DNA of 7,729 nt from contig DAITAL010000057.1 of NCBI GenBank assembly GCA_036824265.1, forward strand, positions 1 to 7,729. Reading direction: 5' to 3'. The notes under the pieces were generated by a model, which was given only the letters and a program-made list of their open reading frames with translations, searched no databases and was not told where the DNA came from. Below are positions 1 through 5,486 of the stretch, piece by piece; the stretch's first letter is position 1, and the number at the start of each line of letters is the position of its first letter. The translations under genes were made by a program, and so were the position numbers. Source of the DNA: JAAYZB01 sp937958685 (GTDB lineage Bacteria > Bacillota_I > Bacilli_A > Izemoplasmatales > Hujiaoplasmataceae).

Positions 1-57
1 GCCAACAACTTAAGAACGGTGGGAGACTTGCTTAGATTCATCGAGAAAAGCCAATGA
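1..57 (+). CDS. acpP: Acyl carrier protein, C-terminal end only (partial at left edge)
   Basis: Frame 1 is open from the first base to a TGA at 55-57 and encodes ANNLRTVGDLLRFIEKSQ. This resembles the C-terminal end of bacterial acyl carrier protein, where a T-V-G-D (or similar) segment leads into the last helix and the protein ends a few residues after a Y/F-I motif, as in the E. coli ACP ending ITTVQAAIDYINGHQA. ACP carries the growing acyl chain on a phosphopantetheine arm and is the shared substrate of all the Fab enzymes downstream, so the context supports the call. The phosphopantetheine serine (DSL motif) would lie left of the window and cannot be checked. Only 18 residues are visible, so the identification rests on a short match plus context. 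A different small protein remains possible. Confidence 0.72.
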   Translation, partial: ANNLRTVGDLLRFIEKSQ

Positions 58-65
58 TTGCACCG

Positions 66-94
66 AAGGTAGACGATGCGATCGTCTACTTTTT
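66..94 (+). terminator. Probable intrinsic terminator after acpP
   Basis: A perfect 9-bp inverted repeat (GTAGACGAT at 69-77, ATCGTCTAC at 81-89) with a 3-nt loop GCG is followed at once by five T (90-94). The base of the stem can be extended by A66-T92, A67-T91 and a G68-T90 wobble. It starts 11 nt after the acpP stop codon, the usual place for a Rho-independent terminator. The stem has only moderate GC and the T-run is broken by an A at 95, so termination may be partial, allowing read-through into accB. The same dyad could instead serve as a DNA operator, as treated in the findings. Confidence 0.6.
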
Positions 95-99
95 ATTAT
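70..99 (+). promoter_or_regulatory. Candidate sigma-A-type promoter for the acc-fab operon
   Basis: TATTAT at 94-99 matches 5 of 6 bases of the -10 consensus. TAGACG at 70-75 matches 4 of 6 of the -35 consensus TTGACA, and the spacer is 18 bp. Transcription would start near 106, leaving a leader of about 50 nt before accB. The -35 hexamer lies in the left arm of the perfect dyad (69-89), and the rest of the dyad fills most of the spacer, so a protein bound to the dyad would block polymerase. Short hexamer matches are common by chance and no other control signal was recognised, so this is a tentative call. Confidence 0.35.
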
Positions 100-146
100 A
101 AGGCAAGTAAACACCCGTTCGTGATTGCCGGGTTTTAGCCGACGCC

Positions 147-153
147 AAGGAGG
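147..153 (+). promoter_or_regulatory. Shine-Dalgarno site fixing the accB start
   Basis: AAGGAGG lies 4 nt before the ATG at 158. It selects that codon over the in-frame upstream TTG at 125, which has no ribosome-binding site in front of it. Confidence 0.85.
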
Positions 154-157
154 AAAC

Positions 158-577
158 ATGAAGACCATCGAAGAAATCCTCGCTTTCATCAAGGAATTTG
201 AAAAAACATCGCTGACATCCATCGAAATCGAAATGGCCGATCTCAAGCTCAAACTGACAAAGGCGGCCTCAGCCACCGATCAAAACAGCGCTAAATGCGA
301 AACGAGGGCTATGGAGCCAAAAGCCGGTTGTGAGGGCTTTGTGGTCAAGAGTCCGCTCGTAGGAACGTTCTATGCCGCCTCGTCGCCAGCGGCCAAGCCT
401 TTTGTCGCCGTCGGTGACATCGTCAAGAAAGGCGATGTTTTGTGCATCATCGAGGCGATGAAGACGATGAATGAGATCAAGGCTCCGATTTCCGGAAGAA
501 TCCTGAAGGTCCTGGCGAAGAACGGAGAAGCCGTGGGCTTCGATCAGGCACTGCTGGCGATCGAACATGACGCATAA
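158..577 (+). CDS. accB: Acetyl-CoA carboxylase biotin carboxyl carrier protein (BCCP)
   Basis: This 139-residue protein carries the biotin of acetyl-CoA carboxylase, shuttling carboxylate from the AccC site to the AccA/AccD carboxyltransferase in the cytoplasm. The N-terminal part (about 1-35, MKTIEEILAFIKEF...) is the usual AccB helix and strand segment. A linker of about 35-60 rich in A, K and E is much shorter than the Ala/Pro linker of E. coli. The biotinyl domain spans about 61-137, with the VKSPLVGTFY strand, the thumb-like segment around AASSPAAKPF and the biotinylation motif EAMKTMNEI. The biotinylated lysine should be K102 (codon 461-463). The common motif is AMKM or AMKL, and here a Thr follows the Lys. 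Translation from TTG at 125 would add 11 non-family residues, so ATG 158 is preferred. The 3' end overlaps accC by 11 nt. Unlike many Bacillota clusters, no fabZ follows. Confidence 0.96.
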   Translation: MKTIEEILAFIKEFEKTSLTSIEIEMADLKLKLTKAASATDQNSAKCETRAMEPKAGCEGFVVKSPLVGTFYAASSPAAKPFVAVGDIVKKGDVLCIIEAMKTMNEIKAPISGRILKVLAKNGEAVGFDQALLAIEHDA

Positions 578-1934
578 GGTCCTGATCGCCAATCGTGGAG
601 AAATCGCTCTGAGGATTATCAGGGCTTGTAAGGAACTTGGCATTCGGACGGTCGCGGTCTATTCCACCATCGATGAGAACAGCCTGCATGTGAAACTTGC
701 TGACGAAGCCATCTGCATTGGCGGCGAGCGCAGTCTGGAATCCTATGGCAATATCCATCGCGTCATCTCGGCCGCGGTGGCGGTCGGAGCGAACGCCATC
801 CATCCCGGTTATGGATTTCTGGCCGAAAATTCCACCTTTGCCAAAATCGTCGAGGAGTGCGGGATCATGTATGTCGGCCCCAAGGCGGAGACAATTTCCC
901 TGATCAGCGACAAGACCCGGGCCAGACAGATTGCCAAGGCCAACAATGTTCCGATTTTGGAAGGCAGCGACACTATCATCGAAGTGGCGTCCGAAGCGCT
1001 CGCTTTTTCCCGCAAGATCGGTTTTCCGATCCTGCTCAAGGCCCAAAACGGCGGTGGCGGCCGGGGAATAACAATCATCCGGGAGGAAGAAAGTTTCATC
1101 CCGAGATTCGAAAAGACCCAGATGGAAGCACGAGCCAATTTCAGTACCGAAGGCTTGTACATCGAGAAATACATTGAGAATGCCAGGCATGTGGAAATTC
1201 AAATCATCGCCGACAAATTCGGCAATATCGTCCATCTGGGCGAGCGCGACTGCTCGATGCAGCGCCGCAACCAGAAAGTCATCGAGGAATCGCCTTCCCC
1301 GATCGTGAACGCGGCTTTGCGGCAACAGATGGCCGAAGCCGCCCTCCGCATCGCCAAAGCCATCGATTATCGCGGTGCCGGCACCGTCGAGTTCCTCTTG
1401 GACGAAAACGGCAAATTCTTCTTCATCGAGATGAACGCGCGGATCCAGGTCGAGCATCCGGTCACCGAAATGGCTTATGGGGTCGACTTGGTCAAGGAAC
1501 AACTCCTGATCGCCTTTGACAATCCCCTGTCATTCCGTCAGAGCGATCTCAAGCCTCAGGGACACACCATCGAATGCCGGGTCAACGCCGAGAACGTGTA
1601 CGAGGATTTCCGTCCCTGCCCGGGAGCAATCGCCAACATCATTTTCCCAGGAGGTCCGGGAGTCAGGGTCGACAGCCATGTGTACGCTGGCTACGCCATC
1701 ACGCCTTATTATGATTCGTTGATCGCCAAAGTGATTGTCAATGCCCCAACCAGAAAGGATGCGATCCGGAAGATGCGGGTCGCGTTGGAAGGTTTTGTCA
1801 TTGATGGAATCACGACCAATATGGATTTCTTGTACGTCATGATGCACAATCCCGTTTTTGTGAAGGGCAACTACGACACCACCTTTGTGATGCGGGCGGT
1901 AAGGGAGGAACTAGATGGCCAACTTTCTCGATGA
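567..1934 (+). CDS. accC: Acetyl-CoA carboxylase, biotin carboxylase subunit
   Basis: A 455-residue ATP-grasp enzyme, close to the 449 of E. coli AccC, that carboxylates the biotin of AccB using ATP and bicarbonate. The N-terminal domain opens with KVLIANRGEIALRIIRA (4-20) and includes HPGYGFLAEN (79-88). The ATP-grasp region has K116, K158 and the glycine-rich loop NGGGGRG (161-167). Active-site residues are visible where E. coli numbering predicts them: H208, K237, E275, E288, N290, R292, E296 and R338 (in ECRVNAEN). The Q-N pair before the four glycines of the ATP loop differs from S-G in E. coli, but the glycines and Arg are kept. The start ATG lies inside the end of accB (11-nt overlap) with only a weak Shine-Dalgarno, suggesting translational coupling that helps keep carrier and carboxylase in step. 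The 3' end overlaps accD by 20 nt. Pyruvate carboxylase and other acyl-CoA carboxylases share this domain, but the neighbours settle the assignment. Confidence 0.97.
   Translation: MTHKVLIANRGEIALRIIRACKELGIRTVAVYSTIDENSLHVKLADEAICIGGERSLESYGNIHRVISAAVAVGANAIHPGYGFLAENSTFAKIVEECGIMYVGPKAETISLISDKTRARQIAKANNVPILEGSDTIIEVASEALAFSRKIGFPILLKAQNGGGGRGITIIREEESFIPRFEKTQMEARANFSTEGLYIEKYIENARHVEIQIIADKFGNIVHLGERDCSMQRRNQKVIEESPSPIVNAALRQQMAEAALRIAKAIDYRGAGTVEFLLDENGKFFFIEMNARIQVEHPVTEMAYGVDLVKEQLLIAFDNPLSFRQSDLKPQGHTIECRVNAENVYEDFRPCPGAIANIIFPGGPGVRVDSHVYAGYAITPYYDSLIAKVIVNAPTRKDAIRKMRVALEGFVIDGITTNMDFLYVMMHNPVFVKGNYDTTFVMRAVREELDGQLSR
1903..1910 (+). promoter_or_regulatory. Shine-Dalgarno site for accD inside accC
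   Basis: GGGAGGAA within the last codons of accC places GGAGG 6 nt before the accD ATG at 1915. The accD start therefore has its own strong site as well as the 20-nt overlap with accC. Confidence 0.8.
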
Positions 1935-2787
1935 TCATCGCAACCGCGTCGTCCGCTTTCAGAAGCAATACCGGAAAAAACAGATCGCTTCCCACAAATT
2001 GGACATTCCTGAACGCCTGTTCCTGAAATGCCCGTTTTGTGAGCGGTCGATCCATCGCGATATCTTGATGCAAAATGCGTATGTCTGCCCAGAATGCGGC
2101 AACTATTTCCCACTTACCGCCAGAAACCGGATCGGCATGTTGGTCGAGAGAGATTCCTTCAACGAACTCGATCACAATCTGCATTCTCTCAATCCTCTGG
2201 ATTTTCCCGGTTATGAAGACAAGGTCAAACAGAATCAGGAGCTGACCGGCGAGGTCGAGGCCTTCGTCGGTGGCATTGCCAAGATCAGCGGCCACAAGGT
2301 CTGCATCGGCGTGCTCGACAGCCACTTCATGATGGGCTCGATGGGCTCCGTCGTCGGTGAGAAGGTCACCAGGCTGATCGAAACCTCGGTTCGCGAGCGC
2401 TTGCCTCTCGTGATCGTTTCTTCTTCGGGGGGGGCGCGCATGCAAGAAGGCATCTTCTCCCTGATGCAGATGGCCAAAACCGCGGCGGCGCTTGCTGAGC
2501 ACAACGCGGCCGGCCTGTTCTACCTTTCATTGCTGACCCACCCGACGACTGGTGGCGTCAGCGCCAGTTTTGCGATGCTTGGAGACATCATCATCGCCGA
2601 AAAAGGAGCCCTGATCGGGTTTGCCGGCAAACGGGTGATCCAACAGACAATCAGGGAGGATCTTCCTGAGGGGTTTCAAACTTCGGAGTTTCTGCTTGAG
2701 CACGGAATGATCGACATCGTGCTCGACCGCAGGGAAGTCAAACCGATGATCGGCAAACTTCTGGCATTCCATGCCTGCGAGGCTTGA
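1915..2787 (+). CDS. accD: Acetyl-CoA carboxylase carboxyltransferase subunit beta
   Basis: A 290-residue protein of typical AccD size. With AccA it transfers the carboxyl group from biotin to acetyl-CoA, giving malonyl-CoA. The N-terminus carries a four-cysteine zinc ribbon (C39-P-F-C42 and C58-P-E-C61), a hallmark of bacterial AccD. The crotonase-like carboxyltransferase core follows, with SSGGARMQEG (170-179) and TTGGVSASFAMLGD (211-224) forming the acyl-CoA and oxyanion-binding loops, then GALIGFAGKRVIQQT (231-245). All expected motifs are intact. A run of eight G (2427-2434) encodes the Gly-Gly of the SGGAR motif. A strong GGAGG site sits 6 nt before the ATG. The stop codon is separated from the accA start by a single base. 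AccA and AccD form an alpha2beta2 heterotetramer, and their adjacency fits that. Confidence 0.97.
   Translation: MANFLDDHRNRVVRFQKQYRKKQIASHKLDIPERLFLKCPFCERSIHRDILMQNAYVCPECGNYFPLTARNRIGMLVERDSFNELDHNLHSLNPLDFPGYEDKVKQNQELTGEVEAFVGGIAKISGHKVCIGVLDSHFMMGSMGSVVGEKVTRLIETSVRERLPLVIVSSSGGARMQEGIFSLMQMAKTAAALAEHNAAGLFYLSLLTHPTTGGVSASFAMLGDIIIAEKGALIGFAGKRVIQQTIREDLPEGFQTSEFLLEHGMIDIVLDRREVKPMIGKLLAFHACEA
2779..2782 (+). promoter_or_regulatory. Shine-Dalgarno site deciding the accA start
   Basis: GAGG lies 6 nt before the ATG at 2789. The alternative in-frame ATG at 2771 has no purine-rich site upstream and would add six residues (MPARLE) that do not look like family sequence. Confidence 0.6.
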
Positions 2788-2788
2788 G

Positions 2789-3604
2789 ATGACAGCCAAT
2801 TCGAGGGCTTGGGACAAAGTCCAACTGGCCCGCAATCCCAAACGACCAACAGCAAAGAGCGTTGTCGCCGCCTTGGCTCCCGATTTCGTGGAACTCAAGG
2901 GCGACCGTCTCTTCAGCAATGACTATGCCATCATCGGCGGCATCGGCACGATCGCCGATCGCCGGTTCACGATCATCGCCGAAGAAAAAGGCACCAATCT
3001 CGAAGAGCGCATCAAGAACCATTTCGGCATGCCGCACCCCGAAGGCTACCGCAAAGTGATGCGGCTCGTGAGGCAGGCGGAGAAATTCCATCGGCCCGTC
3101 CTCTTCCTGATCGACACCCCCGGAGCGTATCCCGGAATCGATGCGGAAGCGCGGGGCCAGGCCGAGGCGATTGCTTCCTCGTTGCGGTTTCTGTTCACCG
3201 TCAAGGTGCCTTTGATCGCGGCGGTTTTATCCGAAGGCGGATCGGGAGGAGCGCTCGCCATCGGCATCGCCGATCACCTGATCATGTTGGAAAACGCCAC
3301 CTATTCGATTCTTTCGCCCGAAGGGTTCGCCGCAATCCTCTACAAGGACGCCTCCCTCGCGCCCCAGATCGCTGACACGATGAAGCTGACGGCCCAGGAC
3401 TTGGAACAATTCGGCATCGCCGACGAAATCATTGCCGAACCCGGCGGCGGCTGGCACCTTGACAACGATGCCCCCATCATCTCGCTCAAACGCTCGGTGT
3501 TGGCTGAACTCAAGCAACTCGAGCGGCTTGATTCTGAGACGCTACTCAAGAAAAGGACGGCGAAATTCCGTGCCTTTGGCAAATATCAGGAAGGAAACAA
3601 CTGA
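2789..3604 (+). CDS. accA: Acetyl-CoA carboxylase carboxyltransferase subunit alpha
   Basis: A 271-residue protein that pairs with AccD to form the carboxyltransferase making malonyl-CoA. It begins close to the RAWDKVQLARNPKRPTA segment (6-22), aligning with AWQIAQLARHPQRP of E. coli AccA, so it lacks the roughly 55-residue helical N-terminal extension of the 319-residue E. coli protein. This short form is also found in some Bacillota. Recognisable motifs are FVELKGDR (33-40), NHFGMPHPEGYRKV (77-90), DTPGAYPG (109-116), the oxyanion loop EGGSGGALAIG (149-159) and SPEGFAAIL (176-184), where Phe replaces the usual Cys. Start: ATG 2789 has a GAGG site at good spacing and sits one base after the accD stop. 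ATG 2771 would give 277 residues but has no ribosome site. The gene ends two bases before fabH. Confidence 0.96.
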   Translation: MTANSRAWDKVQLARNPKRPTAKSVVAALAPDFVELKGDRLFSNDYAIIGGIGTIADRRFTIIAEEKGTNLEERIKNHFGMPHPEGYRKVMRLVRQAEKFHRPVLFLIDTPGAYPGIDAEARGQAEAIASSLRFLFTVKVPLIAAVLSEGGSGGALAIGIADHLIMLENATYSILSPEGFAAILYKDASLAPQIADTMKLTAQDLEQFGIADEIIAEPGGGWHLDNDAPIISLKRSVLAELKQLERLDSETLLKKRTAKFRAFGKYQEGNN

Positions 3605-3606
3605 TC

Positions 3607-4545
3607 ATGGCAGTTCACAAAGGTTATCTGAAAGTCGTTGCGACCGGAAGCTATGTTCCAGACGTTGTCCTTTCGAATGCCGACCTGGCGACGATCGTCG
3701 ACACCTCCGACGACTGGATCACTTCCCGGACCGGCATCAAGGAAAGGCATATCGCTTTCGAGGAAAGAACCTCCGACCTGGCCTGCAAAGCCGCACGGAG
3801 AGCGATCGATAAAGCAAATTATGACAAAGCCAAGATCGATCTGGTGATCGTCGCCACTTTCACTCCCGACTACAAGAGCCCAAGCGTGGCCTCCTTAGTT
3901 CAGGCAAAACTGGGATTGGAACAGGCCAACATCATTGCCTTCGATGTCAGCGCTGCCTGCACGGGCTTCATCTATGCTTTGAACGTCGCCGAGGCGATGT
4001 TGCGCTCCGGCGCCTACAAAAGCGCACTCGTGATCGGGGCCGAGATCATCTCGAAGGTCACCGACTACCATGACCGCAACACCTGTGTTCTTTTTGGGGA
4101 CGGCGCCGGAGCCGTCATTCTCGAGAAAGACAAGGGCAAACGAGCATTCTTCAATGTCTATTCCAAACCCGATCCCGAGCAGATCCTCTATGTGGACGAC
4201 TATGTCCGCATGGACGGCCAAAGCGTCTACCAGTTCGCCTCCCGGGCGGTCGGGCCTTGTATCGAGGAATTACTGCGGTATGCCAAACTGCCGAAGTCGA
4301 CGATCAAGAAGGTCGTGCCGCACCAGGCGAACATCCGCATCATCCAAAGCGCGGCCAAAGCCCTGGCGCTCCCGATGGAATCGTTTTATGTCAACATCGA
4401 GAAATACGGCAATACCTCGGCTGCCTCGATTGCGATCGCTTTTGATGAACTGCTCGCTTCCGAGACGATCGACTCCGGCGATCAGGTCATGCTTGTCGGC
4501 TTTGGTGCCGGCCTCACCTGGGGCGCATGTCTCTTGACAATCTAG
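3607..4545 (+). CDS. fabH: 3-oxoacyl-ACP synthase III (KAS III)
   Basis: A 312-residue thiolase-fold condensing enzyme that starts each fatty acid by joining an acyl-CoA primer to malonyl-ACP. The fold halves are visible as SDDWITSRTGIKERHIA (34-50) and the C-terminal YGNTSAAS segment. The Cys-His-Asn triad is C118 (in DVSAACTGF), H239 (in VPHQAN) and N269 (in YGNTSAAS), which separates FabH from FabF/FabB, whose triad is Cys-His-His. VLFGDGAGAVIL (161-172) is also typical. Compared with E. coli FabH (317 residues), the loop between the GDGAGA strand and the MDGQSVYQFA helix (about 180-200) looks shorter. That loop lies near the dimer and substrate region, so primer choice (acetyl or branched acyl) cannot be read from sequence. 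A modest AAGGA site at 3591-3595 lies about 11 nt before the ATG, inside the accA end. Confidence 0.96.
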   Translation: MAVHKGYLKVVATGSYVPDVVLSNADLATIVDTSDDWITSRTGIKERHIAFEERTSDLACKAARRAIDKANYDKAKIDLVIVATFTPDYKSPSVASLVQAKLGLEQANIIAFDVSAACTGFIYALNVAEAMLRSGAYKSALVIGAEIISKVTDYHDRNTCVLFGDGAGAVILEKDKGKRAFFNVYSKPDPEQILYVDDYVRMDGQSVYQFASRAVGPCIEELLRYAKLPKSTIKKVVPHQANIRIIQSAAKALALPMESFYVNIEKYGNTSAASIAIAFDELLASETIDSGDQVMLVGFGAGLTWGACLLTI

Positions 4546-4549
4546 GAGG
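4544..4549 (+). promoter_or_regulatory. Shine-Dalgarno of fabK fused to the fabH stop codon
   Basis: AGGAGG begins within the TAG stop of fabH (4543-4545) and lies 4 nt before the fabK ATG at 4554. It favours this ATG over the in-frame ATG at 4527, which lies inside fabH without a clear site. A ribosome terminating on fabH sits directly on the site for fabK. Confidence 0.8.
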
Positions 4550-4553
4550 ACGT

Positions 4554-5486
4554 ATGAAAAACATCAATGAATTGCTTGGCACGACCTATCCCCTGATCCA
4601 AGGCGGCATGGCCAATGTCGCCGATCAGCATCTGGCAGCGGCTGTCAGCAACGCCGGCGCCCTCGGGATCATCGCCGCCGGCGGTGACGATTATGAGACT
4701 GTCAGGAAGAAAATCCGCTTATGCAAACAAATGACCGACAGACCGTTCGGCGTCAACATCATGCTGATGAGTCCGCACGCCGAAGCGATCGCCCGTTTGG
4801 TCATTGAAGAACAGATTCCGGTCGTCACGACCGGAGCCGGCAACCCCGGCAAATTCATTCCCGCATGGAAAGAAGCCGGGATCATCGTCATCCCCGTCAT
4901 CGCGAGCGTCGGGCTGGCCGTCCGCATGGAAAGAGCCGGTGCCGACGCCTTGATTGCCGAAGGCCAGGAGGCCGGCGGTCATATCGGCGAATTGACGACG
5001 ATGGCCCTGATCCCGCAAGTCGTGGATGCGGTTGATCTCCCCGTGATCGCCGCCGGTGGCATCGGCGATTATCGCGGTGTTTTGGCGGCCTTTGCCCTCG
5101 GCGCTAAGGGCGTTCAGGTGGGAACTGCGTTTCTGGTGGCCTCGGAGTGTTGCGTCCACGACAACTACAAACAAATGGTGATTAAGGCCAAGGACATCGA
5201 TACGATCGTCACCGGACGCCAGACAGGAGCTCCCGTGCGTGTATTGAAGAACCCGATGGCAAGAGAATATGTCCGCCTGGCGAACCAGGGCGTGTCCTTG
5301 GAGGAACTCGAGAAAATGACCTTGGGATCACTCCGCCGCGCCGTTTTTGACGGGGATCTGGAGACTGGATCCTTCATGGCGGGGCAGATCGCCGGCCTGA
5401 TCAAAGACATCCGGCCGGTGAAGGCGATCATCGAGACCATGTTCCTTCCTGTCAAAGCATACAAGAACGGACTGGAAATCCTATGA
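4554..5486 (+). CDS. fabK: Enoyl-ACP reductase II, FMN-dependent (FabK)
   Basis: A 310-residue flavoprotein of the nitronate monooxygenase-like TIM-barrel family. FabK carries out the last reduction of each elongation cycle, enoyl-ACP to acyl-ACP, using FMN and NAD(P)H. Visible signatures are YPLIQGGMANVAD near the N-terminus (12-24), AAVSNAGALGIIAAGG (29-44), FGVNIMLMSP (65-74), EGQEAGGHIGELTTM (136-150) and AAGGIGDYRGVLAAFALGAKGVQVGTAF, a flavin-phosphate binding segment. H143 in the AGGHIG motif corresponds to the conserved histidine of S. pneumoniae FabK. The C-terminal GSFMAGQIAGLI is typical of FabK and helps separate it from true nitronate monooxygenases. Its place between fabH and fabD inside a FASII operon makes FabK much more likely than a nitronate oxidase. 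FabK is not homologous to FabI and is naturally insensitive to triclosan. The stop overlaps fabD by 4 nt (ATGA). Confidence 0.95.
   Translation: MKNINELLGTTYPLIQGGMANVADQHLAAAVSNAGALGIIAAGGDDYETVRKKIRLCKQMTDRPFGVNIMLMSPHAEAIARLVIEEQIPVVTTGAGNPGKFIPAWKEAGIIVIPVIASVGLAVRMERAGADALIAEGQEAGGHIGELTTMALIPQVVDAVDLPVIAAGGIGDYRGVLAAFALGAKGVQVGTAFLVASECCVHDNYKQMVIKAKDIDTIVTGRQTGAPVRVLKNPMAREYVRLANQGVSLEELEKMTLGSLRRAVFDGDLETGSFMAGQIAGLIKDIRPVKAIIETMFLPVKAYKNGLEIL

Noticed and set aside
125..157. Upstream TTG start extending AccB by 11 residues
   Set aside because: No ribosome-binding site precedes 125 and the added residues (MPGFSRRQGGN) do not resemble AccB. The strong AAGGAGG at 147-153 points to ATG 158.
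477..1502. Long antisense open frame (341 codons) opposite accC
   Set aside because: It lies fully across the conserved accB/accC coding region, its translation shows no recognisable domain, and such frames are common opposite genes with strong codon bias.
1837..2502. Antisense open frame (221 codons) opposite accC/accD
   Set aside because: It is the complement of conserved AccD zinc-ribbon and carboxyltransferase sequence, with no ribosome site or family match seen.
4070..4537. Alternative-frame ORF of 155 codons within fabH
   Set aside because: Its translation is rich in Arg, Ser and Pro with low-complexity stretches, as expected of an out-of-frame reading of fabH, whose own frame is intact with all catalytic residues.
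4527..4553. Upstream ATG giving FabK nine extra residues
   Set aside because: It lies within fabH without a clear ribosome site, whereas AGGAGG sits right before ATG 4554, where the family sequence also starts.
4432..4792. Two GCGATCGC octamers (4432-4439 and 4785-4792) and generally frequent GATC
   Set aside because: They arise where common Ala, Ile and Asp codons adjoin (gcg atc gc-, gat cgc). Two copies do not support a HIP1-like or Dam-related repeat system.
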